From: UBA2227 sp036677505
GTDB lineage: Bacteria > Bacillota_I > Bacilli_A > Erysipelotrichales > Erysipelotrichaceae
NCBI GenBank assembly: GCA_036677505.1
Contig: JAVBWK010000028.1
Span: forward strand, 1 to 64,000
Length of the DNA: 64,000 bases
Direction: 5' to 3'
The notes under the pieces: generated by a model
Database searches by the model: none
What the model was told of the DNA's origin: nothing
Seen by the model: the letters and a program-made list of their open reading frames with translations, nothing else
Shown: piece after piece, positions 33,921 through 43,398 of the stretch
Layout: each line of letters starts with the position of its first letter
Numbering within the stretch: position 1 is the first letter of the stretch
Position numbers and translations under genes: made by a program

Positions 33921-36467
33921 ATGAAAAAACTATTGCTTGTTGACGGGAATTCCATGGTATTCCGTGCTTTCTATGCGACGATTTATACCCGACCGATGAT
34001 CACTTCGTTTGGTCAGCCGACCAATGCGGTCTTCGGTTTTGCGAATATGGTCAACAAAGCTTTGCAAATGCTTCAGCCCGATGCCATTCTCTTTGCCTTT
34101 GATTCAGGCAAAAAGACCTTCAGACATCAGCAGTATCCGCAGTATAAGGGGACTCGCAAAGAACTTCCACAGGAACTGATCGATCAGTTTGCTTTGGTCC
34201 GACAGTATTTGGATGCATCCAATTATCCAAGGGTGGAAGTCGACGGCTATGAGGCAGACGATATCATCGGAACTATGGCCTTGCGATATCCTGACTGGCA
34301 GACGACGATACTGACCTCCGATCGCGATTTACTTCAGCTCATCGATGATACGACCAAAGTCATGCTGATGAAAAAAGGCATTACCGAACTTGAAACCGTG
34401 GATATAAATACATTGAAGAACGAATATGGACTCACACCCAGTCAGATATGCGATCTGAAGGGCCTGATGGGAGATCCGTCCGATAACATTCCCGGAATTC
34501 CGAAAGTCGGTGAAAAAACCGCCATGAAACTGCTGGAAGAATACAATAATCTCGAGAACATACTGGAACATGTCGATCAGCTGAAAGGAAAACTGAAAGA
34601 AACGGTTGAACAGAATGTCGAACAGGCCCGTTTATCGAAAGAACTGGCCACGATCGTAAAAGACGTTCCGCTGACCATGAATATCGAGCAGTTGGCCAAC
34701 CGACCGGACCTCGAAGGCATGGGCAAATTTTTCCGTCAGTACGAAATGCGTTCGCTGGATCGGATGATCCAGGAAATCTTCGTCAATCACCGCAAAGAAA
34801 ACGACGATAAGGTTTCTGATTCAGAATTTTGGTCCAGACTTGATTCGTCATTCTTTAAAGACCATTGCGTTATTCTGGCATATCAGCCTACCGGCCGCGG
34901 TTTTCGGGCAGATTGTGAAGGATTTGTGATCAGTGACGGAAATCTTGTGACTTACATTGATAAACAGGATGATCATACGATGTTGAGGAAATGGCTGGAA
35001 AGTGATTATCGGAAAGTCGGCTATGATGTCAAACTTCTGTTGCACATTTTTGACCATTGGGGATTGAGAGCTGAAGGATTTTCGGATGATATCATGTTGC
35101 TGGCTTTTCTGGATGATACGATGCTGACCACTCAAGACAAACTGAAAGACAAATGGGGCATTTCGGTTGCCAAAGAAGACCCGAAACAGTCGGCAGCCCA
35201 ACAGGCAAAAATCGCAGTCAGCGAATGTGAACTGATTTATCAGCGGCTTATCGACAAAGAAATGGCCGAGCTGTATAAGAACATTGAGTTTCCCCTGCTT
35301 TTTGATTTGTATGAAATGGAAAAGCAAGGCATTCTTATCGATCAGCAGACCCTTGAGGATATCTCAGTTAAGACTCTGGAGCGCATCAATGATTTGAGCG
35401 ACCGTATCTATTTCTTGGCCGGCAGTCAGTTCAATATCAATTCACCCAAGCAACTTGCTGAAGTGCTTTTTGACCAGTTGCAGCTGCCCTCCAATTCCAA
35501 ACGTTCCACGGCCGTCGATGTACTCGAGGACTTGGCCGGTAAACACCCGGTCGTCGACGAAATCATCGAATACCGGAAGTATCAGAAGTTATACAGTACG
35601 TATGCAGAGGGTCTGAAGAAATACGTTGGATCAGACAGTAAGATACATACCGTATTCTCCCAGATTTCAACGCAGACCGGACGATTGTCTTCGGTCGACC
35701 CCAATTTACAGAATATTTCGATTCGAAGTGAGGAAACCCGTGAAATCCGCAAAGCCTTCTTGGCAAAAGAAGGATGGCAACTGCTCAGTGCCGACTACTC
35801 TCAGATCGAACTGCGTATCCTTGCGCATATCGCCGATGAAAAAGCCATGATCGAGGCCTTTAAAACCGGCTTGGACATTCATACAAAGACTGCGATGGAT
35901 GTGTTCGGGGTAGAATCCCACCAGGTGACCTCGCTGATGCGCAGACAAGCCAAAGCAGTCAACTTTGGGATCATCTATGGGATTTCTGATTTTGGTCTGG
36001 CTGCTCAGCTGTCGATTTCGCGGAAAGATGCAGCAAAATTCATTGAAGTATATTTGAGCAGGTACCCGCAAATCCAACAGTATATGGATCGTACGGTCGA
36101 TTTCTGTAAAGAAAACGGCTATGTGAAGACTTTGTTCAACCGCCGCCGCGAAATACCGGAAATCAATGACCGGATATATTCAGTGCGTGAGTTCGGCAAG
36201 CGGGCAGCCATGAATGCGCCAATCCAAGGAAGTGCAGCCGATCTGATCAAGGTAGCGATGATCCGGGTGGCAAAGCAGCTGAAGCAGCGTCAGCTGAAAT
36301 CCCATCTGTTATTGCAGGTGCATGACGAACTTTTACTCGAAGTGGCACCGGATGAGATGAGTGAAGTGAAGACACTGGTGGTCGAAGCCATGCAACAGGC
36401 AGTAAGTCTGAATGTGCCGCTGGAAGTTTCGACGGCCTGGGGGTCGAGCTGGTATGAGGCAAAATAA
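33921..36467 (+). CDS. polA: DNA polymerase I
   Basis: An 848-residue enzyme for Okazaki fragment processing and repair. The N-terminal 5'-3' exonuclease domain (about 1-290) has VDGNSMVFRAFYA and the TSDRDLLQL and GDPSDNIPG motifs. The middle domain lacks the acidic residues of a proofreading site, as in Bacillus Pol I. The polymerase domain has motif A DYSQIE (Asp625), the O-helix RRQAKAVNFGIIYG and motif C VHDE (800-803). GGAGG precedes the ATG. It leads an operon with mutM, coaE, dnaB and dnaI. Confidence 0.96.
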   Translation: MKKLLLVDGNSMVFRAFYATIYTRPMITSFGQPTNAVFGFANMVNKALQMLQPDAILFAFDSGKKTFRHQQYPQYKGTRKELPQELIDQFALVRQYLDASNYPRVEVDGYEADDIIGTMALRYPDWQTTILTSDRDLLQLIDDTTKVMLMKKGITELETVDINTLKNEYGLTPSQICDLKGLMGDPSDNIPGIPKVGEKTAMKLLEEYNNLENILEHVDQLKGKLKETVEQNVEQARLSKELATIVKDVPLTMNIEQLANRPDLEGMGKFFRQYEMRSLDRMIQEIFVNHRKENDDKVSDSEFWSRLDSSFFKDHCVILAYQPTGRGFRADCEGFVISDGNLVTYIDKQDDHTMLRKWLESDYRKVGYDVKLLLHIFDHWGLRAEGFSDDIMLLAFLDDTMLTTQDKLKDKWGISVAKEDPKQSAAQQAKIAVSECELIYQRLIDKEMAELYKNIEFPLLFDLYEMEKQGILIDQQTLEDISVKTLERINDLSDRIYFLAGSQFNINSPKQLAEVLFDQLQLPSNSKRSTAVDVLEDLAGKHPVVDEIIEYRKYQKLYSTYAEGLKKYVGSDSKIHTVFSQISTQTGRLSSVDPNLQNISIRSEETREIRKAFLAKEGWQLLSADYSQIELRILAHIADEKAMIEAFKTGLDIHTKTAMDVFGVESHQVTSLMRRQAKAVNFGIIYGISDFGLAAQLSISRKDAAKFIEVYLSRYPQIQQYMDRTVDFCKENGYVKTLFNRRREIPEINDRIYSVREFGKRAAMNAPIQGSAADLIKVAMIRVAKQLKQRQLKSHLLLQVHDELLLEVAPDEMSEVKTLVVEAMQQAVSLNVPLEVSTAWGSSWYEAK

Positions 36468-36469
36468 TC

Positions 36470-37294
36470 ATGCCTGAACTGCCGGAAGTAGAAACGGTCG
36501 TCCGTACCCTGGAATATCTGATCGGCGGCTTGAAAATAACGGACATCGAAATCCATTACCTGCCTATTGTCAGCGGGGATATTGAAAGTTTCCGGAAGGC
36601 ACTGATCAATAAGCGGTTTACCGGATTTGCTCGGCGCGGCAAATATGCATTGTATACGGTTGAAGATGTCATCCTGATGGTCCATTTGCGGATGGAAGGG
36701 CGTTTTTACGTCCGCAATGAAAGTCAGCCGATGGACAAACATACCCATGCAGTCTTTCATCTTGACAATGGGTTGTATTTACATTATCACGATGTCCGTA
36801 AATTCGGACGATTGGAAATATTTGCACCCGATCAGATCGATCAGCGCTTAGCCAAACTCGGACTTGAACCCTTTGATTCCCGTTTGACCGGATACTATCT
36901 TAAAAAAATGGCATCAGAGAGACAAATCGGTTTGAAGACTTTTCTGCTCGATCAGCGCTTTGTTGCGGGGATCGGAAATATCTATGCCGATGAAATATGT
37001 TTTTGTGCCCGTCTTCATCCGGAGTCGGCCGTAAGTAAAATCTCATATAAACGCTTTAACGAAATCGCAGATTGCATTAAAATGATTATGAGCCAAGCCA
37101 TTGCGGATGGCGGAACGACTATCCGCTCTTATACCTCATCTTTGGGTGTATCCGGCCGCTTTCAGCTCAGTCTCAATGTTCATATGCGCAAGGGCAAACC
37201 TTGTCGGGTGTGTCAAGAACCAATCATCAAAATCCGGGTTTCAGGAAGGGGGACGTATCTGTGTCAAAACTGTCAGCACCGAATCAAGGATTGA
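36470..37294 (+). CDS. mutM: Formamidopyrimidine-DNA glycosylase
   Basis: A 274-residue base-excision enzyme that removes 8-oxoguanine and formamidopyrimidines. The catalytic N-terminus PELPEVETV (Pro2, Glu3 after Met removal) is intact, as is a central Lys in RRGKYAL. The C-terminal zinc finger has two CxxC pairs (CRVC and CQNC) with the Arg of SGRGTYLC. It begins two bases after polA and overlaps coaE. Confidence 0.95.
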   Translation: MPELPEVETVVRTLEYLIGGLKITDIEIHYLPIVSGDIESFRKALINKRFTGFARRGKYALYTVEDVILMVHLRMEGRFYVRNESQPMDKHTHAVFHLDNGLYLHYHDVRKFGRLEIFAPDQIDQRLAKLGLEPFDSRLTGYYLKKMASERQIGLKTFLLDQRFVAGIGNIYADEICFCARLHPESAVSKISYKRFNEIADCIKMIMSQAIADGGTTIRSYTSSLGVSGRFQLSLNVHMRKGKPCRVCQEPIIKIRVSGRGTYLCQNCQHRIKD

Positions 37295-37890
37295 AAATCG
37301 CTGTCACCGGATCGATGGGTTCGGGGAAAAGTGCGGTGTGCGAAATCATTAGAAAGGCCGGCTGGCCGCTGATCAGTGCCGATGAAGTCGTCGCCGATCT
37401 CTATGATTTCGATACGTTTGTCAAAACCCGGCTGAAAGATATGTATGGTGATGAGATCATCGAAGATCATCGCGTCAACCGAAAAATACTCTTTGCGAAA
37501 ATAATGGAAAATGAACATGAGAAAGAACGGGTCGAAGCATTGATCCATCCGTTGGTTGAAAAGAAAATGCTGGAATATTTTGACCGTCATCATGCAAAAA
37601 TGATGTTTGCGGAAATCCCGTTGTTATATGAAAGCGGTTGGGAGAATAAATTTGATCAGGTTTGGGTCGTTGCCGCGCAGGATGATGTACGAATCGACCG
37701 ACTGGTCAGTAAGCGTAAAGTAAGCAAGTCTCAGGCACTTGCTTTGATGAGTTATCAGATGGACCAGCGTCGGAAAATGGAACGAGCCGATGTTGTCATC
37801 GATAACAACGGGAATCTCGATGATTTAGAAATTATCGTAACAGGATTATTGCAGAATATCGGAGGTGATGCGCATGTTAAAAGCCAATGA
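37261..37890 (+). CDS. coaE: Dephospho-CoA kinase
   Basis: A 209-residue kinase for the last step of coenzyme A synthesis. The P-loop reads GSMGSGKS (GGIGSGKS in most relatives) and is followed by ISADEVVADLY. The start is probably GTG at 37261, eight bases after GGGGG; this gives a 34-base overlap with mutM and about ten extra N-terminal residues. A TTG at 37291 would match the family N-terminus but has its only purine run abutting the codon. The gene overlaps dnaB by 17 bases. Confidence 0.9.
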   Translation: MSKLSAPNQGLKIAVTGSMGSGKSAVCEIIRKAGWPLISADEVVADLYDFDTFVKTRLKDMYGDEIIEDHRVNRKILFAKIMENEHEKERVEALIHPLVEKKMLEYFDRHHAKMMFAEIPLLYESGWENKFDQVWVVAAQDDVRIDRLVSKRKVSKSQALALMSYQMDQRRKMERADVVIDNNGNLDDLEIIVTGLLQNIGGDAHVKSQ

Positions 37891-39043
37891 CGGAATCAGC
37901 CTGCGCATCAAGCGGTCATTAAGCAATGATGAGATGTGCTCATTGATGACTTGTTATCTTCCGCTGATCGGCCATGATGGTATCATATTATATAGCAGTG
38001 TCATGACGATCGCTTGCAGTGAACAGTTTTCAACACATCAGCCGCTGCTCGATCACAGCAATCTGACAATTGACCGGCTTGAGCAGGCCCGTATGCAATG
38101 CGAACGTGCTCATTTGATCCGGACCTTTAAAAAAGCGGTCAACGGGACAGATTTTTACCTGTGGCAGGTAGAACTGCCGATGCTGATTGATGATTTTTTG
38201 GTTCATGAAGTATTGGGAAGAAGACTTTACAGTGTGATCGGCAAGAAAAGGTTTGATGCCATTAAGCAAAACTATAGCAAACCAGTCAGTGATTTCAGTG
38301 ATTTTAAAGCCGTCAGCGCTTCATTGAAGGCGGATGAACTGGTTCACTGGGATCATGAGTTCGAGCAGGATTTCCAGCTGACAAAACCGAAGATCCAAGT
38401 GGCAAGCCACCTTGAAATCAAGTTCGATACGCAGAAGTTTTTACGTGATATCTCCCCGCTGGCTTTTCCTTTATCTGCCAGGACCGTGGAAAATATGCGT
38501 CTGATCGAGGAATGTGCTACGATTTACGGTATCAGCGAAGATGATATGCGCGTTTTGGTTTCGCGCAGTATCCGACTGAAGGATCAGACACTGGATGCCG
38601 AGAAGTTCAGACAGAAAGTACGAAGTTTCAAAGGTATTGACATACAGCTTCCACAAGATCCGTATACGGCCACATCGATCGCTTTTTTACAGGCCAAGCA
38701 AAACGGAGTGGCTGTATCGGCCGCAGACAAAAAACTGATCGAACATCTGATCCTGGAAATGAAACTGGCTCCGGAAGTCGTCAATGTGCTGTTAGAATAT
38801 GTTTTACAAAACAATCAGATGCGACTCAGCCGCAGTTACGTAGAAAAAATTGCTGCAAGCTGGATCCGATTGAATGTGTCGACCAAGGAAGAAGCCTTGG
38901 CTCAGACTCTGAGGGAGCCGGCCAAAGGAAAATCAGCACGGCCGGATGTGCTTCCATCGTGGTATCAGCAGCAACAGGAAACGACTTCGGATGAACCGAT
39001 CGATCGGGAGAAACTGATTAAGAAAATCAAAGGAGGCAGCTAA
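37874..39043 (+). CDS. dnaB: Replication initiation and membrane attachment protein DnaB
   Basis: A 389-residue Firmicutes helicase-loading protein (not the helicase, which is DnaC in this nomenclature). It has the N-terminal winged-helix region with SLMTCYLPLIGHDG and the two DnaB/DnaD-type C-terminal domains, ending in a polar tail with LPSWYQQQ. GGAGGTG lies before the ATG. Together with DnaI, encoded next, it loads the replicative helicase at oriC and at restarted forks, the latter through PriA, which is also in this window. Confidence 0.88.
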   Translation: MLKANDGISLRIKRSLSNDEMCSLMTCYLPLIGHDGIILYSSVMTIACSEQFSTHQPLLDHSNLTIDRLEQARMQCERAHLIRTFKKAVNGTDFYLWQVELPMLIDDFLVHEVLGRRLYSVIGKKRFDAIKQNYSKPVSDFSDFKAVSASLKADELVHWDHEFEQDFQLTKPKIQVASHLEIKFDTQKFLRDISPLAFPLSARTVENMRLIEECATIYGISEDDMRVLVSRSIRLKDQTLDAEKFRQKVRSFKGIDIQLPQDPYTATSIAFLQAKQNGVAVSAADKKLIEHLILEMKLAPEVVNVLLEYVLQNNQMRLSRSYVEKIAASWIRLNVSTKEEALAQTLREPAKGKSARPDVLPSWYQQQQETTSDEPIDREKLIKKIKGGS

Positions 39044-39961
39044 ATGAAGCAGGTATCCTTAGAGTTTGAATTGAATGATCAATTGAAGCAGCAGCGGCGT
39101 GCGATGTTTGAATCACTGCTGACTCAGCCGGAAATCATAGAGTTTATGCGGAAACATCAGCTGACACCGGCCGATATTGAACCGTTTGCACAACGTTATC
39201 AGCACTGGCTGGTCAATGTCCGCTTATGTAACGGCTGTCAGGGATTGCATATGTGCAGACAAAATGACCGTGGGCTGATTTTGGATATGACCGTGGATAA
39301 CGGCGTGCTTATGCGTCAGATCCGTAAATGTGAATATCTGACTGAAGAGGAAAATCAGCGTGCTCATCTGAAGAAATTTATCATCTCCGATATGCCGGAG
39401 CATTGGGCGACTCTTTCTTTGGCATCTTTGGAATTGGATAAGGAATCGGATGAATACCTGCGGATCGTTGATTTGATGGCCCGATGGGTACGTTCACCGC
39501 TGGAAAAGGGATATTATGTTTACGGACTGCCGGGAGCCGGTAAAACCTATCTTGTGGCATGTGTTGCCAATATGATGGCAAAAAACGGGAAAACCGTGGC
39601 ATTCGTTCATGTTTCAACCCTGGTACAGCGATTGAAGAGCTATCTCGACAACCGGGAGGAATTCGAAAATGTTTTGGTTAAGGTGAAATCTGCGGATATC
39701 GCGATTTTCGATGATATCGGTGCCGAAAGTGTAACCTCTTGGGTCCGGGATGAGATATTGCTGCCGATTCTCAATGATCGGGCTGAACGGCGGAAAACCA
39801 CCTGGTTTACCAGCAATGAGGATCTAAACAGTCTGAAAAATCACTACATGTACAATCAGAAGGGTGAGAAGGAAGAAATCAAGGCTATCCGGATTATGGA
39901 ACGTATCGAAGCCTTGGCCATTCCGTTGAATCTGCGTGGGAATAACCGGCGAAAAGGTTAA
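39044..39961 (+). CDS. dnaI: Primosomal protein DnaI (helicase loader)
   Basis: A 305-residue AAA+ ATPase that loads the replicative helicase. The N-terminal zinc-binding region contains CNGCQGLHMC. The AAA+ core has Walker A GLPGAGKT and Walker B IAIFDDIGAE, and the late segment NRRKG ends the protein. The start follows the dnaB stop directly, with AAGGAGG inside the end of dnaB, so translation is probably coupled. Confidence 0.93.
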   Translation: MKQVSLEFELNDQLKQQRRAMFESLLTQPEIIEFMRKHQLTPADIEPFAQRYQHWLVNVRLCNGCQGLHMCRQNDRGLILDMTVDNGVLMRQIRKCEYLTEEENQRAHLKKFIISDMPEHWATLSLASLELDKESDEYLRIVDLMARWVRSPLEKGYYVYGLPGAGKTYLVACVANMMAKNGKTVAFVHVSTLVQRLKSYLDNREEFENVLVKVKSADIAIFDDIGAESVTSWVRDEILLPILNDRAERRKTTWFTSNEDLNSLKNHYMYNQKGEKEEIKAIRIMERIEALAIPLNLRGNNRRKG

Positions 39962-39988
39962 AAATCTCTACCCAAGGATTTGAGAAAA

Positions 39989-39997
39989 TGTTATCAT
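39989..39997 (+). promoter_or_regulatory. Extended -10 promoter of pfkA-pyk
   Basis: TG-T-TATCAT (39989-39997), 23 bases before the pfkA start, with no clear -35. Confidence 0.5.
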
Positions 39998-40019
39998 TGA
40001 ACAGAAATGAGGTGACCCA

Positions 40020-40982
40020 ATGGTGAAAAAAATCGGCGTATTGACTTCTGGAGGAGATTCGCCGGGAATGAATGCGGCCATCCGGGCAATCACCCGCAGC
40101 GGGATCTATCATGGGCTGGAAGTCTATGGTATCAATAACGGTTATCGCGGTTTGGTTGAGGATGATATGTTCTTAATGGAACGAAGTACGGTCAGTGATA
40201 TTATGATCAAGGGCGGTACGATTTTAGGCAGTGCCCGATTACCGGAATTTAAAGAACTTAGCGTTCAGAATAAAGCAGTAGAGAATTTGAAGAACCGCGG
40301 CATAGAAGCATTGGTGGTCATCGGCGGAGACGGGACGTACAAAGGGGCTATGGCTTTGACACAACTTGGTGTCAACTGCATCGGATTGCCCGGAACGATA
40401 GATAATGACATAGCATCGACTGATTATACGATCGGTTTTGATACGGCACTCAATACCGTGATCTATTGTGTTGATAAACTGCGGGATACATCTTCATCGC
40501 ATCACCGCTGTTCTGTCGTCGAGGTCATGGGTAACCGCTGTGGGGATTTGGCCATCTATTCCGGTCTTTCCTGCGGTGCGGAAATCATCATCACGCCTGA
40601 AGCAGGCTATGATGAGTCCAGTGTGCTGGAGCAGCTGCGCTATTATGAGCAGGTGAAGAAGAAACGTCATGCCATCGTGATCATCAGTGAGAAAATCACC
40701 GATGTTGAGATGCTGGCGGTGAAGATATCGAAAGCAACCGGGTTTTCCGGCAGGTCGACCGTCTTGGGTCACATTCAGCGCGGCGGTTCGCCGACAGCTT
40801 TTGACAGAGTTCTTGCCACGCGGATGGGAGATAAGGCTGTAGAATTATTGTTGGCCGGAGTCGGCGGTCATTGTGTCGGTATGGTCAGCAATGAAATCGT
40901 TTCGACGCCCATCGAGGAAGCCTTGAATTTACCGAAAAAATCACGCAGACCGCTGTTTGCCTTGCATGAGCGGCTCGTTTAG
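40020..40982 (+). CDS. pfkA: ATP-dependent 6-phosphofructokinase
   Basis: A 320-residue glycolytic enzyme phosphorylating fructose 6-phosphate. It has TSGGDSPGMNAAIR at the N-terminus, GGDGTYKGA for ATP, and PGTIDNDI with the catalytic Asp. Gly rather than Asp in GGDGTYKGA suggests ATP rather than pyrophosphate as donor. Length and allosteric-site residues are as in the bacterial tetrameric enzyme. GAGGTG precedes the ATG. pyk starts eight bases downstream, the common pfkA-pyk pair. Confidence 0.96.
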   Translation: MVKKIGVLTSGGDSPGMNAAIRAITRSGIYHGLEVYGINNGYRGLVEDDMFLMERSTVSDIMIKGGTILGSARLPEFKELSVQNKAVENLKNRGIEALVVIGGDGTYKGAMALTQLGVNCIGLPGTIDNDIASTDYTIGFDTALNTVIYCVDKLRDTSSSHHRCSVVEVMGNRCGDLAIYSGLSCGAEIIITPEAGYDESSVLEQLRYYEQVKKKRHAIVIISEKITDVEMLAVKISKATGFSGRSTVLGHIQRGGSPTAFDRVLATRMGDKAVELLLAGVGGHCVGMVSNEIVSTPIEEALNLPKKSRRPLFALHERLV

Positions 40983-40990
40983 GAGGAATC

Positions 40991-42415
40991 ATGTTAAATC
41001 TACGAAAAACAAAAATTATCTGTACATTGGGACCGGCCAGCGAATCACCAAAGATGATCGAGAAGCTGGCAGCGGCCGGTATGAATATCTGCCGGCTGAA
41101 TTTCTCGCATGAGGATCATGAAAAGCATTTGACCCGCATTGAGATGATCCGTTCGGTCAGTGACATGACCGGCTATAATCTTGGGATCATGCTGGATACC
41201 AAAGGACCTGAAATCCGTTGCGGTGTCATGAAGGATGGCGTGCTGACCTTTAAAAAAGGGGATATCGTCAAAGTAACCAAAGAAGATGTCGTGGGCACCA
41301 ATGAGAGATTTCAGATCATTGTACCCGAATTGTTCAGAGATGTCGTTCCAGGCAATTATTTATTGATCGATGACGGGAAAATGCGCCTTACGATTTTGGA
41401 GAATGATGGCACGGAACTGACTTGCCGAATTGAGAATCCGGGGGTCATCAAAACCCGTAAAGGGGTCAATGTTCCAAACGTCAAACTTTCGATGCCGTTT
41501 ATATCAAAGAAAGATGATGCGGATATCCGTTTCGGTGCGCGCCATGATGTCGATTTTATCGCTGCTTCTTTTGTCCGGCGGGCTGAGGATGTAGTGGCTA
41601 TCCGGAAAATTTTGATTGAAGAGGGCAAACCGAAAGTTCAGATCATCGCAAAGATCGAGAATCAGGAAGGTGTCGATAATCTCAAAGATATTTTGGAAGT
41701 CGCCGATGGTGTCATGGTTGCCCGTGGGGATTTAGGCGTGGAAGTATCCACCGCACTTGTTCCGATTTATCAGAAGAAAATCATCTCGATGGCCAATGAA
41801 TTTGGCAAACCGGTCGTTACGGCGACGCACATGCTTGAATCCATGATGTCCAATCCGCGTCCTACCCGGGCTGAGGCCAGTGATGTGGCTAATGCAATTT
41901 TAGACGGAACGGACTGTATCATGCTTTCCGGTGAATCGGCGGTCGGTGATTATCCGATCGAAGCCGTGCAGACGATGGATATCATCGCAAAAAGCATCGA
42001 GGAAATCTTGCCGTATCGCGATAAGCTGGATCATGCGATCACTTCCGGCCGTCGTACGTTACAGGATGCCATCGGGATTGCCGTATGTGAATCGGCATTG
42101 AATCTTGATGAAGTCGAGGCTATCATCGCCTTTACCCAAGGCGGTTCGACGGCACGAAGAATTTCAAAGTTCCGCCCGCCGGTACCTATCTTCGCTGTCA
42201 CTTTCACTAAGAGTGTACAACGGAAATTAGAGGCAAACTGGGGTGTTATACCGATTTATTCGGACATCCAGAATGAGATGACCAATGATGATGAACTGGC
42301 AAGTATCATTGCGAAGAATTTCGGTATTGAACCGGGCAGACTCGTAATCATTACTGCCGGTTATCCGACCGGAGAAGGTTCTGCCAACATGATGAAAATC
42401 ATCGAAGTTAAGTAA
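40991..42415 (+). CDS. pyk: Pyruvate kinase
   Basis: A 474-residue enzyme converting phosphoenolpyruvate and ADP to pyruvate and ATP. It has the signature IIAKIENQEGV, the metal-site region MVARGDLGVEV and MLSGESA. It ends at the regulatory C domain and lacks the extra PEP-utiliser-like extension carried by Bacillus pyruvate kinase. GGAGG precedes the ATG; a strong terminator follows, so pfkA-pyk is a two-gene operon. Confidence 0.96.
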   Translation: MLNLRKTKIICTLGPASESPKMIEKLAAAGMNICRLNFSHEDHEKHLTRIEMIRSVSDMTGYNLGIMLDTKGPEIRCGVMKDGVLTFKKGDIVKVTKEDVVGTNERFQIIVPELFRDVVPGNYLLIDDGKMRLTILENDGTELTCRIENPGVIKTRKGVNVPNVKLSMPFISKKDDADIRFGARHDVDFIAASFVRRAEDVVAIRKILIEEGKPKVQIIAKIENQEGVDNLKDILEVADGVMVARGDLGVEVSTALVPIYQKKIISMANEFGKPVVTATHMLESMMSNPRPTRAEASDVANAILDGTDCIMLSGESAVGDYPIEAVQTMDIIAKSIEEILPYRDKLDHAITSGRRTLQDAIGIAVCESALNLDEVEAIIAFTQGGSTARRISKFRPPVPIFAVTFTKSVQRKLEANWGVIPIYSDIQNEMTNDDELASIIAKNFGIEPGRLVIITAGYPTGEGSANMMKIIEVK

Positions 42416-42421
42416 ATTATT

Positions 42422-42452
42422 ACCGGATAATGTGTAAATTATCCGGTTTTTT
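42422..42452 (+). terminator. Intrinsic terminator after pyk
   Basis: A ten-base stem ACCGGATAAT/ATTATCCGGT with a six-base loop and a T-run. Confidence 0.92.
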
Positions 42453-42491
42453 GTTGTAAAATAGAAAGTGTGAAAAAGAGGTGAACGAAAT

Positions 42492-43391
42492 ATGAAAAAA
42501 TATATCGGGGTCGATTTGGGCGGTACCAATGTCCGTGTCGCAAAAGTTACGGCAGACGGTCAGATTTTGGCTGAGGTAAAGAGTCCCTCATATGCGCAGG
42601 ATGGTCCAAGTAAGGTTATGGAAAACCTGATCCGCTGCATTAAAGAGATCGATGGATATGCGGATTGTTCGGGTATCGGTGTCGGAGTTCCCGGTCCGGT
42701 TGATACGACTCAGGGTGTCATGCTGATGGCCACCAATCTGCCGGGATTTGAGTTTTATCCGATCGCAAAGACTTTACAGGATGAGTTCGGTTTGCCGACA
42801 TATGTCGATAATGACGCTAATGTAGCCGGGTTGGCAGAAGCTCTGGTCGGAGCCGGGAAGGGCTTGCCCATCGTCTATTATGTGACCCATTCTACCGGGA
42901 TTGGCGGCGCTTTGATCGTCGATGGGAAAGTAGTTTCTGGCAAACACGGTCATGCCGGGGAAATTGGCAATATCATCATTGACCGGGCGCGCAAAAAATA
43001 CAATCATCTCAATGTCGGTGCGGTGGAAAATGAGGCATCCGGAACCTCTTTGGTGCGTAAAGCCAAAGAGCAGATCGATGATAAGATCACTTCTGCCGGG
43101 GAACTGTTCGCTTTAGCCAAAGCCGGGGATGAGCGGGCACTGAAAATCGTGGATACCATGGCATTTGACTTTGCGATGATGTTCTCCGCGATTGCCCATG
43201 TGTGTGATCCTTATGCCTTTATTGTCGGTGGAGGTGTCATGAAATCAAAGGATCTGTATTTTAATAAAATGATTGAGTATTATATGCAGCATGTTCATAC
43301 AGGCATGCGTACAGTGGAATTCAGAGGGGCACAGTTGGATGAACCGGGATTAATCGGTGCGGCGATGCTGCCGGTATCGTTTGGAAAGTAA
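42492..43391 (+). CDS. glk: ROK-family glucokinase lacking the zinc-binding motif
   Basis: A 299-residue sugar kinase. It has the phosphate motif GVDLGGTNVRVA, the catalytic Asp in VDNDANVAGLAE, the STGIGGALIVDG loop and GHAGEIGN. Typical ROK proteins then carry CxCGxxGCxE with three zinc-binding cysteines; here the stretch reads HLNVGAVENEASG with no cysteine, keeping only the Glu and ASG. Glucokinase is the likeliest role beside pfkA and pyk, but another hexose or amino sugar is possible. GAGGTG precedes the ATG. Confidence 0.85.
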   Translation: MKKYIGVDLGGTNVRVAKVTADGQILAEVKSPSYAQDGPSKVMENLIRCIKEIDGYADCSGIGVGVPGPVDTTQGVMLMATNLPGFEFYPIAKTLQDEFGLPTYVDNDANVAGLAEALVGAGKGLPIVYYVTHSTGIGGALIVDGKVVSGKHGHAGEIGNIIIDRARKKYNHLNVGAVENEASGTSLVRKAKEQIDDKITSAGELFALAKAGDERALKIVDTMAFDFAMMFSAIAHVCDPYAFIVGGGVMKSKDLYFNKMIEYYMQHVHTGMRTVEFRGAQLDEPGLIGAAMLPVSFGK

Positions 43392-43398
43392 GGAAACC

